From the NCBI GenBank assembly GCA_023213395.1, contig CM041465.1, positions 60,581,741-60,645,740 of the forward strand: a stretch of 64,000 nucleotides of DNA. The letters are read 5' to 3'. The notes under the pieces were generated by a model. The model saw only the letters and a program-made list of their open reading frames with translations, searched no databases and was not told where the DNA came from. Source of the stretch: Cycas panzhihuaensis. Its lineage: Eukaryota > Cycadophyta. Positions 21,092 through 32,999 of this stretch are shown here, in pieces; the stretch's first letter is position 1; every line of letters begins with the position of its first letter. The position numbers and the translations under genes are program-made.

Positions 21092-21615
21092 TGTTAAAAT
21101 TTATGTTTACATGTTAAGTATGTATTTTATTCTTTAATTCATATTTTTGTACTTTATGGGATGACTAATCACTTAAGTGATAAAGTGCACACCCACTTTC
21201 ATCCTAGTGACATAAGATTGTAATTAAAGAGTCAAATGGACCCTCGTGCATTTTTGCTCACTTGAGAACCTAATGGACACATGTCCCTCATGCATGACAT
21301 GCAAGCCATGCATTGCATGTACCTTGGATGTGTGCCACTTGGCAAACATCCAATGGTGTTAGGTAACCTCAGTTACTCTATATATTGAGACCTCTCCTCA
21401 TGTCTCACATGTAGAGTTGAAGTGTAATGTTATGCTGCCATTTTGCTAATCAATTGGTATTCTTTGGAGTAGGACTAATTCCTTCTCCTCACACCTTGGT
21501 ATTATCTTGCTTATCTTAGTTTTGCTCTTATGTTATTTAGAACTAGAGGATAACTATCTTCATGATCTTGGTTTTATAGGTCTTAGGCACTTTAATCCTT
21601 TGGCCTTTTCTCACA
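21092..21615 (+). repeat. H1 3' LTR
   Basis: Starts TGTTAAAATTTATGTTTACA and ends TTTTCTCACA; 524 bp, shorter than its partner by small deletions. Followed by TSD AGTTG (21616-21620) and then the rest of the G 5' LTR. Confidence 0.93.
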
Positions 21616-22081
21616 AGTTGTGGCTGACTTCTCATGGTTATGTTGGGTGCATTCCTCCCTGCTCTAGCCGACTTCATTATGTCCTAGTTTGTGCAGCTAT
21701 ATATAGGGACTTTGAGGTCATTCCAAATCATCCAGTTGTGAAGCTTTTTCCATCTTATTTTCGGCCTTAAGGCAAGTGCAGATTTTCAGCCTTAGGGCTG
21801 CAATTTCTGGGAGGATCCTCACCTCAAAGGGTTTTGTGATTGTTGGAGACAGTATAGGTACTTTGTTGGAACTCTATTTATATTTCGTACATTTTGGTAT
21901 CGTATTTTGCATTTGATTTATATTTGGAGATATAATTTTTGGATCAAAAGGTGTTTGCCATCTGTGAATTCACTCTATTTGGGTTTAGTATTTGTGGACT
22001 TTTCTCTATTTTGTTCTATTTTCCATGTATTCGCCCTATTCTGCTCTATTTTTTGTCCAATTGGGTAAGGGACTCGCTACA
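21616..22081 (+). repeat. Element G 5' LTR, right piece
   Basis: Matches the G 3' LTR from GTGGCCGACTTCTCATGG onward and ends GGGACTCGCTACA at 22081, followed by the PBS. The first five bases are the duplicated H1 target. Confidence 0.92.
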
Positions 22082-22083
22082 AG

Positions 22084-22095
22084 TGGTATCAGAGC
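22084..22095 (+). promoter_or_regulatory. Element G primer-binding site (initiator Met tRNA)
   Basis: TGGTATCAGAGC, an exact match to the plant iMet PBS, two bases after the LTR end. Confidence 0.95.
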
Positions 22096-22246
22096 TTCGT
22101 TCCGAAGTAGGAAATCTTTTCACCAGGGGAAGGAAATTTTGACCCACCCTCCCTCCCTAACAATTCAGAAAGGTCCGAGACGGAATTAAGATCCAGAAGA
22201 ATCAACCCACAAAGCAAAATGCCAAGGTCCCACAATTCAGAAGAAT

Positions 22247-22791
22247 TGTTAAACCTTATGTTTACATGTTAAGTATGTACTTTATTCACTTTATTCTTTC
22301 ATTCATTATTTTGTACTTTATGAGGTGACTTATCACTTAAGTAATAAAGTGCACACCCACATTCCTCCTAATGACATAACATTGTAACTAAAGGGTCAAA
22401 TGGACCTTCATGTATCTTTGCTCACTTGAGAGCTCAAAAGGACACATGTCCTTCATGCATGACATGCATTGCATGTAGCTTGGATGTTTGCCACCTATCA
22501 AACATCCAATGTTGTTAGGTAACCTTAGTTTCTCTATATATCGAGACCTCTCTTCATGTCTCATATGTAGAGTTGGAGTGTAATGTTATGCTATTAGTTT
22601 GCTAATCAACTGGTATTCTTTGGAGAAGGACTAATTTCTTTTCCTCATACTTTGGTATCATGTTGCCCCTTTGATCTTGGTCTTGCTTATCTTTAGGTTT
22701 GCTCTTATGCTTTCTAAAACTAGAGTGAACGATCTTCATGATCTTGGATTTTATTGGTCTTAGGCATTCTAATCCTTTAGCCTTCTCAACA
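22247..22791 (+). repeat. H2 5' LTR
   Basis: TGTTAAACCTTATGTTTACA to CTTCTCAACA, 545 bp; matches 29465-30018 and resembles the H1 LTRs. Confidence 0.93.
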
Positions 22792-22793
22792 TT

Positions 22794-22805
22794 TGGTATC
22801 AAAGC
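22794..22805 (+). promoter_or_regulatory. H2 primer-binding site
   Basis: TGGTATCAAAGC, one transition from the iMet PBS TGGTATCAGAGC. Confidence 0.88.
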
Positions 22806-25270
22806 AAGAGGAGACTAGTTCCTTCTATTTTGATTTCTTCTTCAAGGGAGACTTAGAGTGGGTTTTACAAATCCTTGGTGACGACCTTTTCTCTCCGAAG
22901 GCGATCCAAGGTTTGCTTAAGCTCACCACTGAGATCAAAGACATTTCTGGAACAATTTTAGTGGTTGGAGCTCATCATATTCAGTTCTGAATTTTTTTTT
23001 TCAAATCTTCTTCAAGGGTTTTGAGCCAATTTATTCAAGTTTTCTTCTATTTTTCACTAAAGATTGATTTTTTCAGCTAGTTCTTCTTCCAAATCAGAGT
23101 GCTAGAGTATTATGATGGTGTTTAAATTTTACTTACTAAGATTATTTCAAGTTTCAGACTTCTTGTAGGCTGTGGATCAAATTCTGGGCATTTTCAGCCC
23201 TCAAACCCCATTGAAAAACATCAAATCACTGGTGTTGACTTTATTCAGCTTGCTCTTGACTGTAAATCAGTTCTCAAGATGATATTAGTGATCTACAATT
23301 GTTATCTAATGTTTCTAATCAGATTTGAGTTGATTTATCACTATTCACAGTGATTTCTACTTCAAAAAACAAGCTTTTTTTACTTATTTTCTTCACAGCA
23401 AGCTGGCTATCCACATTCTGACCCTATATGTAGCTATAGCAGACTTAAGAGAAGAGATACAGTGAGTATTCAATGGGTTTAAAGCCCTACAACAGCTGTA
23501 CAAGCTCGTTTTTCTCTTCAAGGCCGTGTGACCAACCAAAGTATCAAATGCTTAGAACTTTCTGCTTTATGCATGAAACTCTGTGAAATTTCAGAGAGAG
23601 CTGAGTACTGCTTGGGCGCCACTCCACTTGAATTTTCAGCTCTAACTGAGCTGTCTCCAAGGAGTTCTCTTCCCCTGAGTGTCCACAGGAGCCGCTTGAC
23701 CTGCCAAGACACGCCGTCACTCAAAATTTTGATTTTTTCAAAGTATTTCGAATAACATACTTTATAAAATGAACTTTATGTTATGTATTTAGGAATATTC
23801 TTTAGAGTATTCAATTTTTGATAAAGTTCATTAACCTAAGTCACTTTTAAATCACTTAAAATCACTTTTTTAAGCGATTTTTAAGCTCTTTTTCAGTTTC
23901 TGATCATAGTGACTTCATATTAAGTCAAAAAGACTCAATCAAGGTTCCTGTAGTGATCTTTCTCATTACAAAGTGATATTTTTTCCTTTTTTAAAGCCTT
24001 TTTTAGTCATTTAAAACTTTTTGGCTTAATTCTTCTAAGGAAAAAATCTTTTTTTTTTTTCGTTTTTTGGAGTTTAAAATCTTCATTGTACTTTGTGATC
24101 TCATCAAATCACTAATGCAAAATCAGTTACTCATCTTTGGAGATTAAAATGACTTAATTAAAGTTTTCAATCAAGGCTCCCTATGTGGTGTTCTTGTTGC
24201 CCAATGTTGCAAAAAAGTTAAATTTTAGCCTTTGTTTTTTTGGCACTTTTTGCCTTATCTAAACACTTATTTCATGTTTGCAGGTGTTAAAAGGCATTGA
24301 AAGAAGTGATTTTTAAGTGTTGTGACCTTGTTAAAGTGATCCTCATCACTATTTCAACACTTTTTTTTAAGGCACCTTGCATGGTGACCTACTTCCCTTA
24401 GTCTCAAAAAGGGCTCAAGGAGACTTGTTACTTATTAAAAATCACTCATTTTGTTGATTGTTGGGACTATTTCAAAGTCCCAACACTTGGTGCTTGGCGT
24501 ATTCTGTTTGCAAGTGATCTTCCTCTCTTTTCTTCAAGCATTAAAAGGAACCCACTTGCATTTTTTCCAACACAAAGGCTTTGCTCATTTTTCATCGAAA
24601 CACTTAGCACCTTCTTCAAAGTGCTTATAATTTCACATTGTACTCAAGCACTTCTTTTACTTGGATTTGATAGCACTACTTCATACCATAAAGTGCTCTT
24701 GTAAAACACTAAAAGTGTTCATTGTGATGTACTTGGTTGCTTCTCTTTGAAGCTGTTTTTCATTGTAAACATTAATCAAGCATCCACATCATCCAAATAA
24801 AATCTACTCTAAAGTCCACTTCAATCTTCTAAAAGTGAACTTTAAAATCAAGTAGGAGAGGTCCGAAAAAGGTTCAAACCTTGCCTCTAAAATAAGCTTA
24901 AGCTTGGTGCATTCCCTAGGGGACCAATTGACTGTATGGTCAGTGCATGACAATTAAGGTTGCTCAAGGGAAAGGAGGTTCGAAAAGGGTGTTATTAGAG
25001 TTGTGAATCCCAGGGAAAGCATGGTACATCCATGCAGATCAACCCTACCTGCCTTGTCTTAGATTTGACTTGGTCAACTGTTGGATCTCTTCTATAGATC
25101 ATGGTTGGACCAACTCTTTTGCCTAGTCCTTCATCTCTCATCACTCCATTCAGTTGTTGGATCTTCTAGTAAGATCAGGACTATTGGTTTTGTTAGGAGG
25201 TGGAACTTAAGTGACAAAAGCATTGAGTTTCCAAGTCATCTGCTAGCTTCAAGCTCTTTACAACTTAAAC
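22806..25270 (+). other. H2 long untranslated leader
   Basis: About 2.5 kb, colinear with the H1 leader in blocks. The inverted repeat with arms TTGGGACT and AGTCCCAA (24461-24483) is kept unchanged; the H1 palindrome GACCGTACGGTC reads GACTGTATGGTC here (24930-24941), two C/G to T/A transitions. No coding signal found. Confidence 0.75.
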
Positions 25271-26250
25271 ATGGCTACTTTAAACATGCTTAATGCATGC
25301 ACAATCAAGTTGACAGGTCAAGAGAATTATCAAGATTAGAAGAGGCAAACACAAAACCTCTTAAAGATGAATGAACTTTTGGGCTATATATGTAGCAGAA
25401 TTCCTTCTCCTGAATCTATGGAGATTGATGGTGTTGTTGATCCTGATGCTGATTATATTGCCACTTGAGAAGCCAAGGATAAAATTCCCTTGGCATTTTT
25501 ATATATGGTTATTGATGTGAATGTTGATCAAAACATTTCAAATGCTGAAACATCTAACAAAGCTTGGGACATTTTGTCCTCTTTGTATGAAAGGGCAGAT
25601 GAAGCTCGCATATTGTTGATGAAAGCAAAACTTTATTCTATAAAGTATGTAAAGTCTATGTCGGCATTTTTTGCTTCTATTAAAGAAATTTGTAATGAAT
25701 TGCATACTTTAGTCAAACCTACTTCTAGGGATGAGCTTGTAACCACCACCATTTGAGCTTTGCCTAAAGATTTCAATGGCTTTATCTCATCTATCACACG
25801 ACATGGCTCTATTTCTAGCATATCCTTCAATCAACTAAAGAGTTTATTACTTCAAGAGGAACAAATTTATGCTAAAGAAAATGATGATGGTGCATCTACT
25901 TTAGGAGCTTTCACGGCTAAGTTGAAGGCCAAGCAAATTCCCAAACCTTCACTTACAAAACAATTTGGGAATATGAACATTGGCACCTTAAAAGCTAATG
26001 TTATTTGTCATTATTGTGGCAAGGTTGGCCACATAGCTTCTTATTGTCAAAAGAAGAAAGTTGATCTTCAACGTACACATCAGCAACAGCCACATCAGAG
26101 GCAACAACAGCCTCGACAGTAGTTCCAACAGCAACAGCAGTTTCAGCAACAACAATAGCACTATCCCCATCGACCAAATCGAGGTGCATATCAAGGAGGA
26201 CAAAGAGAAAGGGGGTGTTTCAGAGGTGGCAATCAACGCTACACAAATAA
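25271..26250 (+). pseudogene. H2 copia gag
   Basis: ATG at 25271 (MATLNMLNACTIKL) is followed early by a TAG at the position where H1 reads Trp. The core then runs in 25490-25756 and 25760-26122 (AWDILSSLYERAD, FNGFISSITRHG). The zinc knuckle CHYCGKVGHIASYC (about 26008) is intact here, unlike in H1. A Gln-rich tail (HQQQPHQRQQQPRQ) and a Gly/Arg stretch follow. Confidence 0.9.
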
Positions 26251-26289
26251 GTTTGCAGAAGAGGATAAGCTACTTTGTGCTTATCACAC

Positions 26290-27560
26290 TTTAGATGTTG
26301 ATCAAACTCGGATCATCGACTCAGGGACATCACGTCACATGACTGGAAGTGAAGAACTTCTTTATGACATCATAGAAGGAAATGGTAAATCAATAACTTT
26401 TAGCAATAATGAATCAGTGCAGATTTCTGGTATAGGCAAAGTTGCCTCCTTTCATTCTTCTTCAAGTCCTTCTTTAACATTTCCTAATGGTGATGCCTAC
26501 TACATTCCTTCCATGGAGAAGAGTTTTCTGTCTGTTAGCTAATTGGACAAGCAATAGATGAGCATTTTGTTTAAAAATGGGAAACGTGTCATCAGTGACA
26601 AGCATAATTAGGTTGTAAGCATTGGTCACGAAGACCATGGCCTTTATAAGTTGGATGCAAATAACATAACTCTTGATTCAGCTTACTCTGTCATGCCATC
26701 ATCAACAAAGATGTAACTTTGGCATCATCATCTAGGACACTTGAGTTTAGACAATATCAAGTTGATGATAAACAAGAACATGGTGCATGGACTTCCAAAG
26801 CTATATGGTTCAAAATGCCTTTGTAAAGCTTGTATAATGGGGACACAACAGAGATTGCCTTTTCCTAAAGGCAAAGCATGGCGTGCATCATATCTTTTGC
26901 AGTTGATACATTCTGATTTATGTGGACCTATGTCCACAACATCTTTTGGAGTAGCATTGTATTACATCTCCTTCATAGATGATTTCTCTCACAAAGTTTA
27001 GGTATACTTCCTCAAACAGAAGTATGAAGCATTCCAGAAGTTCAAGAAATTCAAGTTTGAAGTAGAGAATGAATCTGGCTATACAATCAAAATACTAAGG
27101 TCAGATGATGGAAGTGAATTCACTTCAAATGAATTCACCCAATTCTGCAAGGATAATGGCATTCGAAGACAGCTCACTATTCCTCATACTCCTCAACAAA
27201 ATGGAGTCTCCGAACGTATGAATAGAACTTTGGCAAACAAAGCCAAAGCTATGATGCATGCAAAAGGACTCACACGGGCATATTGGGCAGAAGCATTCCA
27301 CACAGTAGCTTATGTGGTAAATCAGAGTCCTACTTCAGCAGTCATCGACATCACACCAGAAGAAGCTTGGTCTGGTAAAAAGCTTACCGTCAGTCACTTA
27401 AGGACATTTGGGTGCACTCCATATATGCACATCCCCGATCAACAAAGATCTAAGTTAGATAAACATAGTCTAAAATACATCTTTGTGGGCTATGCTATTC
27501 ATAGTAAAGCTTACAAGTTGTATGATCCTATTGGGAAGAAAATGCATCTCTGAAGAGATG
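26290..27560 (+). pseudogene. H2 copia protease and integrase
   Basis: Protease motif IIDSGTSRHMTGS near 26315 (Ala to Thr after DSG). Integrase zinc region with CKACIMGTQQ (about 26820); core HSDLCGPMSTTSFG (about 26910), RSDDGSEFTSNEF (about 27100, Gly to Ser after DDG) and QNGVSERMNRTLANK (about 27205), with the catalytic Glu retained. The frame 27218-27553 continues as TRAYWAEAFHTVAYVVNQSP. Stops at several points. Confidence 0.9.
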
Positions 27561-27829
27561 TAATTTTTGTTGAAGAAGAGCATAAGGAGTTGGAATCTGC
27601 ATCCATCCAGCCTCCTCTTGATAAAGGTAAAAAGATTGATGAGTTTTTACTTCCCTCTCAATCTTCCATATCATGTACATCATCTGCACTAGCTGGACCG
27701 TCTACATCATCAAATACTACTCCACTTGATCCTAACACATCTTCTTTTGATCCATCACTCAGACCAAAAGACATTGAGGTTCAAGTCACATCAGTTAAAA
27801 AATTGCTAAAATGGTTTACACAAACTGTT

Positions 27830-29437
27830 TAAGATGGCCAGATTATTGAAGGAAAACGTCCATCAAAATATAGGCAGCAAACCAATTATGCACTTATGGT
27901 TGATGTGCGCTGTGTTGATGAGCCCTCCACCTTTGAGGAGGCATCTCAAAATGACAATTGGAAAGCTGTTATGGATGAAGAAATCCATTCTATTGAAAAG
28001 AATGGAACGTGGGATTTGGTAGGATTGCCTAAGCATAAACAGGCAATCAATTGCAAATGGGTCTACAAGGCCAAATTCCATTCTGATGGTATACTCAAGT
28101 GCCAAAAAGCCTGACTTGTTGCAAAGGGTTTCAAACAAAAAGAAGGCATTGACTATGAGGATACTTTTGCACCTGTTGCCAATATAAACACCATCAGACT
28201 CATCTTGGCCTTAGCTACTCAATGCAAATGGCCAGCATATCAGATGGGCATGAAGAGCGCCTTTCTCAATGGCGATCTTCAGGAGGAGGTATATTTGGAA
28301 CAACCTCCTGATTACAAAGTACAAGGCAAGGAGCACTTGGTTTGTCGCCTGGAAAAGGCTGTATATGGATTGAAACAAGCTCCTCGTGCATGGTACTCCA
28401 AAATCGATGATTATTTTTTAAGACATGGATTTCATCGATCCACATTAGACCCTAACTTGTACATCAGAGTTGAGAAAGACCATGCTATTTTTATTGTCTT
28501 ATATGTTGATGACTTAGTGATCACTGGTAATGACACTAAGATGATACAGATTCTCCAAGATGATTTGAAGAGAACTTTCGAGATGACAGATCTTGGACTT
28601 CTACATTATTTTTTAGGCTTTGTGGTATGGCAATAGCCAGGCTCTATCTTTATATCCCAAGCCAAATATTCTTAGGACATTTTGCAACGATTCAGGATGC
28701 ATGACTGTAAACTAGCACCAATGCCTATGGAGAATGGAACAAAGCTTACTCTTAATGAGGAAGCTGAACCTACAGATCCCACTCTTTACTGGTAGTTGAT
28801 TGGTAGCCTCATTTATCTCACCAACACTCGACCAGATATTTCATTTGCAGTTGGGATTTGTTGTAGATACATGTCTCAACCCAATCAGAAACATTGGAAT
28901 GTAGCAAAATGCATATTTAAATACATCAAAAGAACTTTGTAGCATGGCCTTCAATATGCACATAATGAGGACTTCATCTTGGAAGGGTTCTCAGATTCTG
29001 ATCGGGCAGGTTGTCAGGATAGTCAGAGATCCACCTCGGGTTACTACTTTACCCTTGGTTTAAGAGTTGTTTCATGGAGTTGTAAGAAGCAATCTAATAT
29101 TACCTTGTCCTCCACTGAAGCGGAGTACAATGCTGTTGTCGGTGCAGCTTGTGAGACTATCTGGCTACGACGGATTTTTGGGATGCTTGGACTTGAGCAA
29201 AATCACCCCACCAGGATATATTGTGACAATCAGAGTGTACTCAAGTTGGCCAAGAATCCAGTCTTTCATGCACTAACCAAACACATCGAGGTTCATCATC
29301 ACTTCATCAGAGAGCATGTGCAGAATGGTGAGATCAACCTCCAGTACAGACCTACAAAGGAGCAGACAACAGATATCTTTACCAAACCTCTTGGTAGAGA
29401 AAAATTTGTAAAATTCAGATATGGTCTTGGCGTCTGA
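27830..29437 (+). pseudogene. H2 copia reverse transcriptase and RNase H
   Basis: RT starts near 27835 (NYALMVDVRCVDEPSTFEEA). The open frame 28205-28636 holds AFLNGDLQEEVYLEQP, AVYGLKQAPRAWYSKID and the catalytic FIVLYVDDLVITGND (about 28490). RNase H lies in 28979-29437 (FSDSDRAGCQDSQRSTSGYY, LSSTEAEYNAVVGAACETIW). It keeps Glu in STEAEY, where H1 reads STEVEY. Confidence 0.92.
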
Positions 29438-29464
29438 CTTAACATTGTAAACAGTAAGGGGGGG

Positions 29465-30018
29465 TGTTAAACCTTATGTTTACATGTTTAGCATGTACTT
29501 TATTCACTTTATTCTTTTATTCATTATTTGTACTTTATGGGGTGACTTATCACTTAAGTGATAAAGTGCACACCCACATTCCTCCTAATGATATAACACT
29601 ATAACTAAAGGGTCAAATGGACCCTCATGCATCATTGCTCACTTGAGAGCCCAAAAGGACCCATGTCCTTCATACATGACATGCAAGATATGCATTGCAT
29701 GTAGCTTGGATGTTTGCCACTTGTCAAACATCCAATGCTATTAGGTAACCTCAGTTTCTCTATATATTGAGACCTCTGCTCATGTTTCATATGTAGAGTT
29801 GGAGTGTAATGTTATGCTATCAGTTTGCTAATCAACTAGTATTCTTTGGAGTAGGACTTATTCCTTCTCCTTATACTTTGGTATCATCTTGCTCCTTTGA
29901 TCTTGGTCTTGCTTATCTTTTAGTTTTGCTCTTATGCTTTTTAGAACTAGAGTGAACTATCTTCATGATCTTGGATTTTATTGGTCTTAGGCATTGTAAT
30001 CCTTTTGCCTTCTCAACA
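29465..30018 (+). repeat. H2 3' LTR
   Basis: Preceded by GTAAGGGGGG. Starts TGTTAAACCTTATGTTTACA, ends TTCTCAACA; followed by TSD AGAAC. Confidence 0.93.
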
Positions 30019-30050
30019 AGAACAAGTAGTAGAAACCTTGACAACAGTCA

Positions 30051-30960
30051 TGGAGGATCTTTTACAACAAATTAGGAACCTAAACGGAAGATTGGACAAA
30101 CAAGAGATAGCTCAACCAAAAATAGAATAGGATTTAGATCAAGACACAGATCAAGGGAACCCAAAAGGTAGGTTCAAGGAAGGAATTGTTTTTCAGCGAA
30201 GAAATGTAAATAAAGGAGGACCAACAAACATGAAGATCGCGTTAGAAAAATTTTATCCAGAGAAAACATGGGACATAAGAGCATGGCTATTTCAAATGGA
30301 AACATATTTCGTAGTAAACAAGACACCAAGCATAGATATGGTGCCCATTGCCTCCTTACATCTCTATGGACGAGCCTTGAATTGGTATTATTGGTGGAAA
30401 AAGATGCAAGGACCTCAACAAGAGGAATGGAGAAATTTTCGAATAGCCATCATCAATCAATATGAAGACTCTTGGTCCATGAATTACTTCGCACAGTTGA
30501 CAAGATTGCAACAGATGGGATCAGTTTGTGAATATACGGAATAATTTCAGATGTTACAATGTATAGTTACATCAAACATTCCTCAGGAATGTCTCAGGGA
30601 GACATATATAAGTGGTCTCAAGGCCCCCATTAGATTCCAGGTATTAACGCAACAACTGGGAGCATTAGAAGAGATCATAAACCACGCTAGATGTGTTGAA
30701 GCTGAACTTAAAGAAACCAGGCCCACCTTTGTGCGTAGAATGGATTTTGCTCTATCGTCTAACACGAACTAGCATAGGTCAGGAGTTAAATTAGACGCTC
30801 CGCTCGCAATCAAGAATACAACAGAAAACTCCACCTGACAAGAACACATACAGAAAGGTACCTGTTTCAAGTGCGGGGGAAAATGGAACTGAGAGCACCA
30901 ATGCCCGGGAAAGAAGGTATTTATGCTTCATAATGAAGAACTGGAGATACCTGAACAAAT
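30051..30960 (+). pseudogene. Element G gag
   Basis: MEDLLQQIRNLNGRLDKQ at 30051 looks like the start. The gag core is in 30230-30544 (YPEKTWDIRAWLFQMETYF, LHLYGRALNWYYWWKK) and 30551-30772 (RETYISGLKAPIRFQVL). A zinc knuckle follows at about 30862 (CFKCGGKWN, stop, EHQC) with Trp mutated to TGA. Three or more stops. Element D gag (37890-38222 and 39440-39960) is its paralogue. Confidence 0.9.
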
Positions 30961-31054
30961 AGAAGAAGATGCAGCCCCAGATCAAGAAGATAACAATGAA
31001 CAGGCCGAAGTTGAACTAGATGAACTACTAGAAATCGATACAGAAAATGTTTAA

Positions 31055-31480
31055 ATATCTCTGCAGGCCATAACAAGTCAAAGTACGGCACCTCAAACAC
31101 TACGATTTGAAGGGATGCTGAAAGGAGCCCAAATAGCAGTATTGGTGGATAGTGGGAGCACGCACAATTTTATCAATAGACCAACAGCCCAAAAGTTAGG
31201 AATCAAGGTGGAACCATTAAAAACCTTTTAGGTTTCGATTGCTAATGGGAAGACATCATTATGCGGAGGATTCTGCAGAAACATCAACCTAAAAATTGGT
31301 GAATACCCGCTGAACTCTAATGTGTTTGCGATGTAGATAGGAGGCGTTGATATAGTCCTAGGGGTACAGTGGTTGCAGACCTTAGGAAATATAGTCACCA
31401 ACTACATGACAAGAGTCATGTGCTTCCGAATAAACAACACCAAATATATACTACATGGACCTAAAAATCCACCAATACAA
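31055..31480 (+). pseudogene. Element G aspartic protease
   Basis: LRFEGMLKGAQIAVLVDSGSTHNFI with the DSG active site near 31150, then DIVLGVQWLQTLGNI near 31355, the two hallmarks of chromoviral protease. Stops at two Gln-like positions (TAG at 31229 and 31335). Confidence 0.9.
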
Positions 31481-31559
31481 TTAGTGTCACCTCACAGAAT
31501 AGAGAAAATCATGCGGAAGAAAGCACCCACATACATAGTTTCGTGCCACAAGATAGAAA

Positions 31560-32950
31560 TCCAAGAAATTTCAATGGAAATACAATACATCTTGGATGAA
31601 TATAAACAAGTATTTGAAGAACCAAAAGGATTACCTCCAGCAAGAGAAATTAAGCACGTGATCGATTTAATCCCAAGAGCAGCACCAGTGAACATAAGGC
31701 CGTATAGGCATCCATACCACGAGGAAAGAGATCGAGAATATAACTAGACAATTACTCGCACATGGCCATATTTAGAGTAGCATAAGCCCATTCGCATCCT
31801 CGATGGTAGTCAACCCTAAGAAAAACGGCACAATCGGCATGTGCGTAGATTATAAGGGACTAAACAAGTTGACTATAGAAAATAGATACCCTATTCCCAA
31901 TATCGATGACCTACTAGACGAAATACATGGAGCAAAATACTTCTCCAAAATAGACCTCCGATAGGGATACCATCAAAATTGGATAAAAGAGGAAGACATC
32001 CACAAGACAGCGTTCAAAACTCATGAGGGACTGTTGAATTCAAAGTGATGCCATTTGGTCTAACCAATGCTCCAACAACGTTCCAGGCCACCATGAATTC
32101 CACATTCAAGGAATTTTTGAGGAAATTTGTGCTAATCTTTTTTGATGATATCCTCATTTACAACAAAACATGGAGAGAACATTTGGAGCACCTAAGATTA
32201 GTCCTAGAAATTTTAGCAAAAGGTTTATTCTTTGCAAATAAGCAAAAATGCTCTTTTGGCCAACATGAACTCGAATACCTCGGTCACATAATTACTCCAA
32301 ACGGAATCAAGGTTGACCCCAAGAAGGTCCAAGCGATAGTAGAGTGGCCATCACCAAAGAATGTCACTGGAGTTCGCAACTTCTTAGGAGCAGTATGATA
32401 TCTCAGGAAATTCATAAGAGGATATGCTAACATAGCAGCTCCACTTACAGATATGACAAAAAAAGATGCCTTCACATGGAACGAAACGGCCAAGAATGCC
32501 TTTGAATAACTAAAAAGCGCAATGGTAAGAGCCCCAATTTTAGTAGTCTCGAACTTCTCAAAACCATTCATCTTGAAATGCGACGCTTCAGGGTTTGGCA
32601 TAGGAGCCATCCTATTACAAGAAAAAAGACCAATAGCATATGAAAGCAGAAAATTGAATAACAGAGAAAAGCTAAAGCCCATCTATGATAAGGAGATGCT
32701 AGCAATAATGCACGCGATCAACCAATGGAGACAATTTTTACTAGGCAACTCTTTCCAGGTACGAACGGACCATGACAGTCTCAAGTACTTCTTAAATTAG
32801 AAGACACTGTCAGATGAACAACAGAAGTGGGTGAGCAAACTACAAACATTTGATTTCTCCATCATGTACGAAAAGGGCAAAGATAATGTCATAGCAGACG
32901 CCCTCTCAAGAATTCCAGAAGAAATTCACGAGCAACCAACACTACATACA
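31560..32950 (+). pseudogene. Element G reverse transcriptase and RNase H
   Basis: EEPKGLPPAREIKHVIDLIP (about 31615) leads into RT: MVVNPKKNGTIGMCVDYKGL (about 31800), the MPFGLTNAPTTFQ block (32045) and the catalytic loop FFDDILIYNKTW (about 32140). RNase H starts FILKCDASGFGIGAIL (about 32570) and ends near VRTDHDSLKYFLN (32770); DALSRIPEE is at about 32900. Three or more frame breaks. Confidence 0.92.
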
Positions 32951-32999
32951 ATATCAGTGGCTACCCTAGCCTAGAATGAGATATTAAGGAAGGAATATG

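Larger units (their letters stand above)
14126..21615 (+). mobile_element. Element H1: Ty1/copia retrotransposon in the G 5' LTR
   Basis: Complete structure: 5' LTR 14126-14671, PBS 14674-14685, a 2.2-kb leader, a gag-protease-integrase-RT-RNase H polyprotein region (16899-21038), a purine tract before the 3' LTR (GTAAGGGGGAG), 3' LTR 21092-21615, and a TSD. Domain order (integrase before RT) is that of Ty1/copia. The reading frame is interrupted by many stops. H2 is a second, separately inserted copy of the same family. Confidence 0.95.
22247..30018 (+). mobile_element. Element H2: Ty1/copia retrotransposon in the G leader
   Basis: Second copy of the H1 family: 5' LTR 22247-22791, PBS TGGTATCAAAGC (22794-22805), leader to 25270, polyprotein region 25271-29437, a G-run purine tract and 3' LTR 29465-30018. 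TSD AGAAT (22242-22246) and AGAAC (30019-30023), one mismatch. It splits the 5' untranslated leader of G. Many internal stops. Confidence 0.95.
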
